A DNA stretch of 5,568 nucleotides. Origin: an uncultured Bacteroidales bacterium. GTDB taxonomy: Bacteria; Bacteroidota; Bacteroidia; Bacteroidales; Paludibacteraceae. Of the stretch, positions 1 through 5,568 are shown piece after piece; position 1 is the stretch's first letter; every line of letters begins with the position of its first letter. The notes below the pieces were generated by a model. It had not been told where the DNA came from and ran no database searches. It saw only the letters and a program-made list of their open reading frames with translations. The DNA is taken from NCBI GenBank assembly GCA_903929065.1, contig CAIYTJ010000646.1, positions 1 through 5,568 on the forward strand. Direction: 5' to 3'. The position numbers and the translations under genes are program-made.

Positions 1-663
1 ATTATTCCCGATTGTATTTAAACTGCCTTCTAAAAACCAATTCTTGGAAATTGCCTGGCGATAACCTAATAATATTGATAAGCTAATATTTCCATAGTCG
101 TTATAATAAATGTAATTACTCTGATTGTTCTGCACTTTATACGTGTTTATAAGTATTAGATTATAATTGACAGGCAAGGATAAAAACAAACCTGAATTTA
201 GTTTTGCTTTACCCCGTTCGTATCGGTGCTGAAAATCTAAATACCAGCGAGGTTCAATCCCGAGGTTCAACCGCAGTTGATATCCATATTGATACCCATT
301 AATTTTTGGGAGGGATGAATAATAAGTTGAGTCCTGAATTTTAATTGTATCTATTGAATAAGTATACTGAGCTTGTTTTACAAAACTATGACTCAATCCA
401 ATGCGTGTAGTCAAGGTCCAGTTTGAAGCTATTCGCTTCTCGTTGAAATAACTCATGTTCAATGGAATGCTGAAGCTTTTGTCAACATAGCTTGAAGGAC
501 GAAATAATGAAACCGAATTATATCCTGAACTAAGTTCAACTCCATGCATCGATTCTACTTTTATAGAATCAGGGGAAAGGTTGGAAAAATAAACTTCCTT
601 TTGGGCTGAAACCGATAAGCCGAAGAATAGCAGAAAAGTAACTGTAATTAAGATTTGTTTCAT
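1..663 (-). CDS. Secreted or outer-membrane protein, tandem paralogue A (3' end cut by the window)
   Basis: This frame is open for 221 codons from an ATG at 663 to the left edge with no stop, so the C-terminus is missing. The product starts with a signal peptide (residues 1-20, hydrophobic core LITVTFLLFFGLSVS, likely cleavage A20|Q21) followed by QKEVYF. It is clearly related to the next gene upstream. Both share QKEVYF directly after the signal peptide, a DSI..SM.G stretch (32-41), a core PRWYLDFQHRYERG (138-151), LNSG.FL.LPV (155-165) and GYRQAIS near the end. Aligned with the complete 206-aa paralogue, roughly 25-30 residues are missing, giving about 250 aa. Alternating hydrophobic and polar stretches suggest beta-strands, so a small outer-membrane barrel or periplasmic beta protein is inferred. 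I do not recognise a named family. Only 11 nt separate it from the upstream gene, so the two are probably cotranscribed. There is no Shine-Dalgarno sequence, as is normal in this phylum. Confidence 0.85.
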   Translation of the reverse strand, partial: MKQILITVTFLLFFGLSVSAQKEVYFSNLSPDSIKVESMHGVELSSGYNSVSLFRPSSYVDKSFSIPLNMSYFNEKRIASNWTLTTRIGLSHSFVKQAQYTYSIDTIKIQDSTYYSSLPKINGYQYGYQLRLNLGIEPRWYLDFQHRYERGKAKLNSGLFLSLPVNYNLILINTYKVQNNQSNYIYYNDYGNISLSILLGYRQAISKNWFLEGSLNTIGNN

Positions 664-674
664 ACAGGGATTTA

Positions 675-1295
675 TTATTTAAGCGTATAACAGGCATTTA
701 TTTGAAAAATAAAAATGGGTAGAAGAAGCCTGTTGTTAAACAGACTTTTCATAATACCCGGTCCTGTTGCGGCTTCAATATACAGTTTTGTTGAAAGTGC
801 CTGACGAAATCCAATAATCGGACAAGCTGAAATATCTATATCAAAAGGCGTCTTAAAATCCAGTTCAGAGGTTCTTATTTCAATCGGCAATCCTAAAAAC
901 CAACCCGAGTTTAAGCGAATATCCGCTCCGCGTTGATACCGTTTTTGATAATCGAAAAACCATCGCGGTTGGGCCGAAATAGTTAAACAAATGCCGGTGT
1001 CATAATTAATCCTTTTTTGATACATACGCTGAGTTAGACTATCTAAATAATAAACCGGGTGACTATATCTGGACACATCTAGCCGTCCTGATAGGATTAA
1101 ACTTTTTGTATTATTATATTTTCGTTCATTTTGAAAACCGATGTGCCCATTTACCAAACCTATTCCTGCAAAAATGCCTTTCATGCTTTTTATGGATATA
1201 GAGTCTAGTGGTCTCGTGTTGAAGTAAACTTCTTTCTGCGAATAGATATTTATAATAAACAGTAGGAGTAAGGCCGTCAAAAATGTTTTGCGCAT
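675..1295 (-). CDS. Secreted or outer-membrane protein, tandem paralogue B
   Basis: A complete gene of 206 aa with ATG at 1295 and TAA at 675. A signal peptide covers residues 1-19 (core LTALLLLFIINIYS), followed by QKEVYF (20-25) at the mature N-terminus. Conserved with the gene after it are LDSISIKSMKG (30-40), QPRWFFDYQKRYQRG (109-123), RLNSGWFLGLPIEI (127-140) and GFRQALS. The region between about 41 and 100 is diverged and shorter than in the paralogue. The tail alternates hydrophobic and polar residues like a last beta-strand (FIFQINACYTLK), but it ends in Lys, not the terminal aromatic residue usual for outer-membrane barrels. A small barrel or periplasmic beta protein is therefore inferred, not shown. 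Function is unknown. It is the first gene of a probable two-gene unit, starting 46 nt after the repeat at 1342-1434, which brings a terminator and possibly part of its promoter. Confidence 0.85.
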   Translation of the reverse strand: MRKTFLTALLLLFIINIYSQKEVYFNTRPLDSISIKSMKGIFAGIGLVNGHIGFQNERKYNNTKSLILSGRLDVSRYSHPVYYLDSLTQRMYQKRINYDTGICLTISAQPRWFFDYQKRYQRGADIRLNSGWFLGLPIEIRTSELDFKTPFDIDISACPIIGFRQALSTKLYIEAATGPGIMKSLFNNRLLLPIFIFQINACYTLK

Positions 1296-1317
1296 AATAA
1301 GTTTTAGTTGTGCGATG

Positions 1318-1347
1318 TAAAATTAATTAAATTAACTCCATAACTAA
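1318..1347 (-). promoter_or_regulatory. Weak candidate promoter for the paralogue pair
   Basis: Reading the minus strand, TAATTTTA (1325-1318) matches the Bacteroidota -7 consensus TAnnTTTG at all but the last base. It lies 22 nt before the ATG at 1295. No good -33 TTTG is present. The best candidate is TTAG (1347-1344), inside the edge of the 93-bp repeat, with an 18-nt spacer. The receptor promoter has the same TTAG to -7 spacing, which is the main reason to list this site. The sequence is AT-rich, so chance matches are common. Confidence 0.3.
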
Positions 1348-1434
1348 CGTTTGGTTAATCATTTTAGTATTTTATTTTGTTTTAATTGCAAAAAAGGCTG
1401 TCTTTCTGGTATTCGAAGACAGTCTTTTTGATTA
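1342..1434. repeat. 93-bp direct repeat, copy 1 (terminator plus upstream promoter edge)
   Basis: This segment is identical base for base, over all 93 positions, to 5476-5568 and in the same orientation (offset 4134). The left boundary is real: the base just outside is T at 1341 but C at 5475. The right boundary is unknown because copy 2 runs into the window edge. The element contains a terminator-like hairpin (1391-1429), then an AT-rich spacer, then an AACCAAACGTTAGTT motif (minus strand) at the edge facing the next gene. It has no coding capacity. Together with 1296-1341 and 1435-1471 it makes up the intergenic space between the small membrane protein and the paralogue pair; I see nothing else there beyond the candidate promoter. 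Confidence 0.95.
1391..1429 (-). terminator. Terminator hairpin behind the small membrane-protein gene
   Basis: A 14-bp stem pairs 1391-1404 with 1416-1429 around an 11-nt loop. On the minus strand the A-run precedes the stem and a run of six T follows it (CTTTTTTGC), the layout of an intrinsic terminator, 42 nt after the stop at 1472. Pair 1397/1423 is a G-U wobble in plus-strand RNA but a C-A mismatch in minus-strand RNA. The stem is symmetric enough (T-run on both sides) to act in both directions. No plus-strand gene in the window needs it. Confidence 0.7.
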
Positions 1435-1471
1435 TGTATGTTTTATTAGATCTATTATTGTGCAGGCTAAT

Positions 1472-1696
1472 TTACACACACTTCCCCTCGTTTGCAAACG
1501 AGGGGGAGAAATGATTCATGGCAGTATTAGCCACGGAGGATTCGACCCTTGAGGTATCCACTTTCACCCTTGTGGTATCTGTTTTCGGAGCTTCTTCGGT
1601 TTTTTTGCCTTCACAACATTTGGGAAAAAACGGCAGGAAGAATGCCAGCAACACAGCTAGTTGCAGGTATTTCGAAATGGTCTTCATGTTTTTCAT
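1472..1696 (-). CDS. Small membrane-anchored protein, possibly C-terminally truncated
   Basis: A 74-aa product starting at the ATG at 1696; a TTG at 1702 in the same frame is less likely, and an ATG at 1687 is also possible. The N-terminus is a hydrophobic helix (about residues 10-25, LQLAVLLAFFLPFFP) followed by two cysteines (C27, C28) and a charged, Thr/Asp/Glu-rich tail. The residue before C27 is Lys, so this is not a proper lipobox and lipidation is doubtful; a single N-terminal membrane anchor fits better. Residues 38-51 are a tandem seven-residue repeat (KTDTTRV, KVDTSRV), also visible as a 21-nt DNA repeat. Residues 64-72 are encoded by a GC-rich palindrome (1481-1508), and the frame stops two codons later. 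From memory, an LAFFLPFF-type start followed by a charged linker resembles the beginning of longer multi-helix Bacteroidota membrane proteins, so this may be a remnant; that is inference. It has its own promoter and terminator. Function is unknown. Confidence 0.6.
   Translation of the reverse strand: MKNMKTISKYLQLAVLLAFFLPFFPKCCEGKKTEEAPKTDTTRVKVDTSRVESSVANTAMNHFSPSFANEGKCV
1481..1508. repeat. REP-like GC-rich palindrome at the 3' end of the small gene
   Basis: The inner 22 bp (1484-1505) form a perfect inverted repeat with no loop, centred between 1494 and 1495 (core CGTTTGCAAACG). Two more outer pairs form after one mismatch (1483/1506), giving a 28-bp near-palindrome. The CCCCTCG/CGAGGGG arms are far richer in G and C than the surroundings. 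A compact GC-rich dyad in an AT-rich genome is typical of REP-type elements moved by Y1 (IS200-like) transposases. No second copy or transposase gene is in this window, so that assignment is inference. It may also help end transcription. Confidence 0.65.
1546..1587. repeat. Two tandem 21-nt units inside the small gene
   Basis: Positions 1546-1566 and 1567-1587 match at 16 of 21 bases, both starting CCCTTG.GGTATC on the plus strand. In frame on the minus strand they encode KVDTSRV and KTDTTRV. This is a short in-frame duplication in a low-complexity linker. Confidence 0.6.
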
Positions 1697-1727
1697 AACC
1701 AATTTTGTATGAGTTTATATTTTGTTT

Positions 1728-1758
1728 CAAAAGTAACTATTCGTTGCCTTATAAACAA
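1728..1758 (-). promoter_or_regulatory. Bacteroidota-type promoter of the small membrane-protein gene
   Basis: On the minus strand, TTG (1758-1756), a 20-nt spacer, and TACTTTTG (1735-1728) fit the -33 TTG / -7 TAnnTTTG promoter consensus of Bacteroidota, with the -7 box a full match. Transcription would start near 1721 and give a leader of about 25 nt before the ATG at 1696, favouring that start. The rest of the gap up to the DUF4249 stop (1759-1850) is AT-rich and shows no convincing hairpin terminator, so some read-through from the upstream operon is possible. Confidence 0.6.
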
Positions 1759-1850
1759 TAATTAAGCCAAAATATAATTCATAATGGGTTGATTCGCTAA
1801 AAAATTAAAACTTTAAAGACCAGCAAAATGACGGCAGTATAAAACATTAA

Positions 1851-2882
1851 TTATAAATCAAAACTCACCACATTACTCGATGTATAACTTCCAAAAATTC
1901 CAATTCCTCCCTTGATATTATTATGAACCTGAACCGGTTCTGTGAAGAAGTTATCACCGCTACTTGCTACTCTTGTTTTTAAGTACAGGTAATAATCTCT
2001 GCTGATACTTTGAAGATAAATATTAATCTTGTATTTATCAGGATTCCTGTATCTGCCAAATTCAGATTTTAGATAATCATAAATCAGTTGATCTGTACTA
2101 AAAGTAAGTGAATATGATTTGCCATTAAATAACTCATCAGAGAATACGGTGTACATATTGCCATTACTACCACTTCCTAATAGGGTAGAAGGATCATTAT
2201 TTGCATTATTGCCTGAAACAACATCAGAAAAATTAAAAGAATAATGAATCAGGGTACTATCTCTGGTTGTATGATTTATGGTATCATTGATTGTGAAATA
2301 TTGAATTGTCTGCACGATTAAACGGTAATAGTTTTTTTCATTGCCATTATCATTAAACTTCAGTGAGTAATTCATCTCCTGTAGTGAATAGGTTCCTATA
2401 GTATCGTCTACTACTGTTGTTTGAGTTCCATTTGAATATCCGTAATGACTAATTATATATTCTTTTGGATACCGCATACTTGCTGTATCAATTGAATTTA
2501 TAATGGGTTGACTATAAATTTTAGTTTCGCTGCTTACTTCTTTCATCGATGGAACACTTACTATCAGCTTTACAGTTTCACCGATAGCAGGTTTGTAAGT
2601 TCCCAAATAAATGCCATTTGCCGTGTGGCTCATCTTCTCTTTCAACAAACCATTTACCCATACTGCTACTTCGGCATTATCTATATTCCGGTAGGTTATA
2701 CTATCTTTCAAAAAGAAACGGCTTTCGGAAATATGTGCCGAGACTACAGAGTCGGGAGTGATATAGCTGTTTACCACAACCAATGGGTCAGTAATTTTAC
2801 CATTAAATTCAATATCTTTCTGGCACGATATAAAAATGAAAATGCTCAGAATAATGCTACTATATATTTTTATTGATTTCAT
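1851..2882 (-). CDS. DUF4249 family surface lipoprotein, partner of the TonB-dependent receptor
   Basis: A complete 343-aa protein (ATG at 2882, TAA at 1851). Residues 1-19 form a lipoprotein signal peptide with lipobox FISC, and C20 is the lipidated residue. The following QKDIEF resembles the lipoprotein export signal (Lys plus acidic residues right after Cys) that sends Bacteroidota lipoproteins to the cell surface. The family assignment rests on the N-terminal block FNGKITDPLVVVNSYITPDS (26-45) and the C-terminal EPVQVHNN..GG.GIFGSYTS block in the last 30 residues, both characteristic of DUF4249, and the length is normal. DUF4249 genes usually accompany a TonB-dependent receptor, as here, where the receptor stops 21 nt upstream. 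By analogy with SusC/SusD pairs it may be a ligand-binding lid on the receptor, but there is no SusD similarity and the ligand is unknown. No separate promoter is visible, so it is likely cotranscribed with the receptor. Confidence 0.9.
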   Translation of the reverse strand: MKSIKIYSSIILSIFIFISCQKDIEFNGKITDPLVVVNSYITPDSVVSAHISESRFFLKDSITYRNIDNAEVAVWVNGLLKEKMSHTANGIYLGTYKPAIGETVKLIVSVPSMKEVSSETKIYSQPIINSIDTASMRYPKEYIISHYGYSNGTQTTVVDDTIGTYSLQEMNYSLKFNDNGNEKNYYRLIVQTIQYFTINDTINHTTRDSTLIHYSFNFSDVVSGNNANNDPSTLLGSGSNGNMYTVFSDELFNGKSYSLTFSTDQLIYDYLKSEFGRYRNPDKYKINIYLQSISRDYYLYLKTRVASSGDNFFTEPVQVHNNIKGGIGIFGSYTSSNVVSFDL

Positions 2883-2903
2883 AATATGACTTATCTAACG
2901 AAA

Positions 2904-5399
2904 TTAAAATTTATACGAATAACTAACAGATGGAATAATCGGAAATATGGAAATTTGGGTTAAAACCTTTTTATTAGATTCCATCATTCCGGTTGAATAA
3001 TTGTATTGGTATTTTGTGGTTACCGTTGTGAGGAAAGGGTTCAACTGGTTGTATACATTATACACACTAAAGTTCCAGGTTCTTATTCCGTGTTTCAATT
3101 TTTTATGGAAATTCACTCCCACATCCAATCGGTGATATGGATCGTATCGGAAATTATTACGCGAATTAATGTATGGTAAATTTGTTGTTGTGGGAAAACT
3201 ATTTGTGGTTGATATGCCGGAGTAACTGGAAACAGTCATTTGATAATAATAATTGCTTTGTGGTACATCTGTTCCTTTATAAGTTTGCAGAGCCAACGTT
3301 CCGCAACTTCCGGTACTATACACCCAGGTGGCAGATACATCAAACCGATCGCTAAACTTATGCGAAACCACCACACTAAAATCATGTGTACGGTCGTATT
3401 TTGCAGGAAAAGCAACGCCTTCATTTATTTCTTGTCCCGGGCGATCGAAAAGACGTTCTGCTTTGGACCAGGTATAACCAATCCAACCGGTTGTTTTTCC
3501 AATTGTTTTCTGTGCAAGGAATTCCACTCCATACGCCCAACCGCGTCCCATACTTACTTTATCTTCCCAACCGGTACTTGACCCTAAGAATGACGCTCCG
3601 TCTTTGTATTCAATCAAATTATCCATCGATTTATAATAACCTTCCACCGAAAAATCAAGCAGATTGGCCAGATTATAGAAAAAGCCTGCCGAGTATTGAG
3701 TAGATTGCATTGGAGCAATTCGTTTGGTAACCGGAACCCATAAGTCTGTTGGCAAACTGATGCTGCTGTTTGATAACAGGTGAATATACTGACTCATGGT
3801 AGCAAAGCCGGCTTTAAAGGATAAATTGTCGCTCAACAATACCCGCAAACCAATTCGGGGTTGAGGCAATGAATTGTATAATTGATTTTGCACTGAAAAG
3901 GAAGAAAAATGCAAACCCGCATTTAATTTTACAACCGGGCTCAACGTGATATTATCTTCGAAATAGCCGGTTACTTCATGAGCCATCATGCTTTGATCGC
4001 CAATGGTTGTATCCATTTGCTGGCTTATGGATTGGCCGGTTATTTTCATTTGAGCAATCATAACACCCGGACGAAAAGTATGAAATGTATAATTAGCACC
4101 AAACTTAATGTCGTGATTAGGATTAGGTGACCAGTCGAAATCAACCTTACCCGAAAAATCTTCAATGCCCGATTTATAGCCAATAGTAGTTTTTTGGGTA
4201 GCTTCCGAGGGTGGATTGTTAATAATCGTTTTTGTTTCATTGCCCACGCTCATGTCGAATCTGTACCGGGTATAGGCAGCTGTAGTATTCATAAACAATT
4301 TATTATTAATCACATGATTCCAACGCAATGCACTGATTAAATTTCCCCAGTTCCAGCCCATCATTAATCTATCTGACCCAGAACCCGAGCTTCCGTAATC
4401 GGTAGTACTTTGCTGCAAATCGGCATAAATCACATCATCTCCCATGTAAGTACTTAAATACAGACGGTCTTTGTCCGAAAACTTATGGCTTATCTTGGCA
4501 TTTAAATCATAGAAATAATAACCGGCAGAAGTTTTTCCTGCACCGTTTTGATTTGCAACAATACCAAGTATGGGCTGCAACAGAATATCCGCGTAGGTAC
4601 GTCGGGCGGAGAAATTAAATGTTGTTTTCTCCCTGATAATAGGTCCTTCAATATTAATTTTGGAAGAAATTAGTCCAACTGTTATATTTCCATGATACTT
4701 TTTATCATCGCCATCATTCATTCGTATATCTACTACCGACGAAAGTCTTCCGCCAAAACGGGCAGGAAAACTACCTTTGTATAAGGTTACATCCTTAATG
4801 GCATCGGCATTAAAAACGGAGAAAAATCCAAACATATGATTTACATTATATACCGGAACACCATCTAACAGCAAGAGGTTTTCATCCGGACCACCACCGC
4901 GAACATACATTCCGGCAGAACCTTCTGTTCCGGATTTTACACCCGGCAACAATTGCAATGCTTTGATTACATCCGTTTCACCAAACAGACTGGGAACACT
5001 TTTAATCTGACTTATCGGAACATCAATGGCACTCATTTGCGAACTCTTTACGTCCAATCCTCTTCGGTTGCCAGTCACCGTAACTTCATTCAATTCTACG
5101 CTTTCTGAGAGTCTGATATTAATTACGGTATCTTTTGTCAATTCAAAAGTGCGGCTTTGCAGAGCGTATCCAACATACGAATAAACCAGATGGACTGCTC
5201 CGGATGGTACTGTTATGGAATAGAATCCATAAGAATTGCTTACACTTCCTTGTTGATTGTTTTTTTCGAAAACACTTGAATTAATAAGTGTTTCCCCGTT
5301 CTTTCCATTAGTAATAAAACCGCTGATGGTGTGGTGTTGGGCTTGGACTATACCGGTGAGAAGTAGAAATAAAAAGCAAGTCAAATGTTGTTTCTTCAT
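2904..5399 (-). CDS. TonB-dependent outer-membrane receptor with carboxypeptidase-regulatory-like domain
   Basis: A complete 831-aa protein (ATG at 5399, TAA at 2904). Domains in order: signal peptide (1-20, cleavage A20|Q21); CarboxypepD_reg-like beta-sandwich (about 24-99, with SNSYGFYSITVPSG and YSYVGY); a linker with a possible TonB box EVTVTG (105-110); plug domain (about 127-228) with DVIKALQLLPGV, MYVRGGGPDENLLLLDGVPV, GFFSVFNADAIKDVTLYKG and FPARFGGRLSSVVDIR; and a 22-strand-type barrel (about 235-831) ending in SYSYKF with the terminal Phe usual for BamA-inserted proteins. Such receptors import ligands across the outer membrane using TonB-ExbBD energy. At 831 aa it is shorter than SusC/RagA proteins (about 1000 aa), and the gene after it encodes DUF4249, not SusD, so a glycan role should not be assumed. 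No frameshift or missing plug motif is seen. It leads a two-gene operon with the DUF4249 lipoprotein. The substrate cannot be read from the sequence. Confidence 0.95.
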   Translation of the reverse strand: MKKQHLTCFLFLLLTGIVQAQHHTISGFITNGKNGETLINSSVFEKNNQQGSVSNSYGFYSITVPSGAVHLVYSYVGYALQSRTFELTKDTVINIRLSESVELNEVTVTGNRRGLDVKSSQMSAIDVPISQIKSVPSLFGETDVIKALQLLPGVKSGTEGSAGMYVRGGGPDENLLLLDGVPVYNVNHMFGFFSVFNADAIKDVTLYKGSFPARFGGRLSSVVDIRMNDGDDKKYHGNITVGLISSKINIEGPIIREKTTFNFSARRTYADILLQPILGIVANQNGAGKTSAGYYFYDLNAKISHKFSDKDRLYLSTYMGDDVIYADLQQSTTDYGSSGSGSDRLMMGWNWGNLISALRWNHVINNKLFMNTTAAYTRYRFDMSVGNETKTIINNPPSEATQKTTIGYKSGIEDFSGKVDFDWSPNPNHDIKFGANYTFHTFRPGVMIAQMKITGQSISQQMDTTIGDQSMMAHEVTGYFEDNITLSPVVKLNAGLHFSSFSVQNQLYNSLPQPRIGLRVLLSDNLSFKAGFATMSQYIHLLSNSSISLPTDLWVPVTKRIAPMQSTQYSAGFFYNLANLLDFSVEGYYKSMDNLIEYKDGASFLGSSTGWEDKVSMGRGWAYGVEFLAQKTIGKTTGWIGYTWSKAERLFDRPGQEINEGVAFPAKYDRTHDFSVVVSHKFSDRFDVSATWVYSTGSCGTLALQTYKGTDVPQSNYYYQMTVSSYSGISTTNSFPTTTNLPYINSRNNFRYDPYHRLDVGVNFHKKLKHGIRTWNFSVYNVYNQLNPFLTTVTTKYQYNYSTGMMESNKKVLTQISIFPIIPSVSYSYKF

Positions 5400-5451
5400 T
5401 ATTTGAATTTTTTGAATGTCAGTATATTGTTTCTCAAAATTATTTTGTTCA

Positions 5452-5481
5452 CAAATATAATTATCTTAATTAAACAACTAA
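5452..5481 (-). promoter_or_regulatory. Candidate promoter of the receptor-DUF4249 operon
   Basis: On the minus strand TATATTTG (5459-5452) is a full match to the Bacteroidota -7 consensus TAnnTTTG. It would start transcription near 5445, leaving a leader of about 45 nt to the ATG at 5399. The -33 element is weak: TTG at 5477-5475 gives a 15-nt spacer, which is short, while TTAG at 5481-5478 gives 18 nt. Either candidate lies wholly or mostly in the edge of the 93-bp repeat, so the promoter straddles the repeat boundary. Confidence 0.5.
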
Positions 5482-5568
5482 CGTTTGGTTAATCATTTTA
5501 GTATTTTATTTTGTTTTAATTGCAAAAAAGGCTGTCTTTCTGGTATTCGAAGACAGTCTTTTTGATTA
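5476..5568. repeat. 93-bp direct repeat, copy 2 (reaches the window edge)
   Basis: Identical over all 93 positions to 1342-1434, same orientation. It stands 76 nt before the receptor start, as copy 1 stands 46 nt before the start of the paralogue pair. Because the identity continues to the very last base of the window, the true repeat may be longer than 93 bp. Non-coding. Confidence 0.95.
5525..5563 (-). terminator. Terminator hairpin upstream of the receptor operon
   Basis: Same 14-bp stem and 11-nt loop as at 1391-1429, being part of the 93-bp repeat. On the minus strand it is followed by six T. It probably ends a gene that lies beyond the right edge, insulating the receptor operon from it. 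It could equally stop plus-strand transcription in the other direction. Confidence 0.6.

Noticed and set aside
1361..1390. Plus-strand promoter in the repeat (TATTTTG near 1372)
   Set aside because: It is one base short of TAnnTTTG, lies in a run of A and T where such matches are expected by chance, and has no plus-strand gene after it.
1342..1434. CRISPR repeat
   Set aside because: There are only two copies, 4.1 kb apart with genes between, no spacers, and a terminator-type hairpin within the repeat.
1472..1696. Lipoprotein call for the small protein
   Set aside because: The cysteines follow FFPK, so the residue before Cys is Lys and not a small residue. The lipobox rule is not met.
1697..1702. 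TTG start at 1702 for the small gene
   Set aside because: An ATG lies two codons downstream at 1696, with a suitable leader from the promoter at 1728-1758.
1518..1712. 64-codon plus-strand open frame
   Set aside because: It is antisense to the small membrane-protein gene, which has a good promoter and a credible membrane anchor. The plus-strand product has no recognisable feature.
2508..2876. 122-codon plus-strand open frame
   Set aside because: It lies opposite the start of the DUF4249 gene, has low-complexity aromatic-rich sequence and no family signature. The minus-strand frame has lipobox and family motifs.
3173..3703. Overlapping plus-strand open frames (3173-3355, 3240-3581, 3386-3703)
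   Set aside because: All lie opposite the barrel of the TonB-dependent receptor, overlap each other in different frames and look like shadows of its codon pattern.
4058..4240. 60-codon minus-strand open frame, and a similar one at 3236-3424
   Set aside because: Both are inside the receptor gene in another frame on the same strand, with no independent signal.
1851..5399. SusC/SusD glycan-uptake locus
   Set aside because: The receptor is too short for the SusC/RagA type, the lipoprotein is DUF4249 and not SusD, and no glycoside hydrolase is present.

Overview
The window looks like part of a Bacteroidota chromosome. The evidence is an outer-membrane TonB-dependent receptor with an N-terminal carboxypeptidase-regulatory-like domain, a DUF4249 surface lipoprotein behind it, promoters of the Bacteroidota type (TTG, about 20 nt, TAnnTTTG), no Shine-Dalgarno sequences, and AT-rich DNA. 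I cannot name the genus. Every gene I support is on the minus strand, so transcription runs from the right edge to the left edge.

In transcription order: (1) 5568-5476 is one copy of a perfect 93-bp repeat containing a terminator hairpin; it reaches the right edge. (2) 5475-5400 is the leader of the first operon, with a TATATTTG -7 box. (3) 5399-2904 encodes an 831-aa TonB-dependent receptor, followed after 21 nt by 2882-1851, a 343-aa DUF4249 lipoprotein. They probably form one two-gene operon for binding and uptake of an unknown ligand at the cell surface. (4) 1850-1697 is a 154-nt gap holding the best promoter in the window. It drives a small membrane-anchored protein gene (1696-1472) whose 3' end is made of a GC-rich REP-like palindrome, so the gene may be truncated. 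(5) 1434-1342 is the second copy of the 93-bp repeat, in the same orientation. (6) 1295-675 and 663-1 are two tandem, paralogous, secreted or outer-membrane proteins, the second cut by the left edge. The left-edge gene has no stop codon inside the window.

The most interesting feature is the 93-bp repeat. Both copies sit directly upstream of the first gene of a transcription unit. Each combines a terminator hairpin for the unit before with, at its other edge, the upstream half of a possible promoter for the unit after. A -7-like box lies exactly 16 nt beyond the repeat edge in both cases. This could be a duplicated boundary module that co-regulates the receptor operon and the paralogous pair, a dispersed non-coding repeat, or a mark of an unresolved repeat at a contig end. 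I see no complete mobile element, CRISPR array, tRNA or rRNA, and no clearly new multi-gene system.
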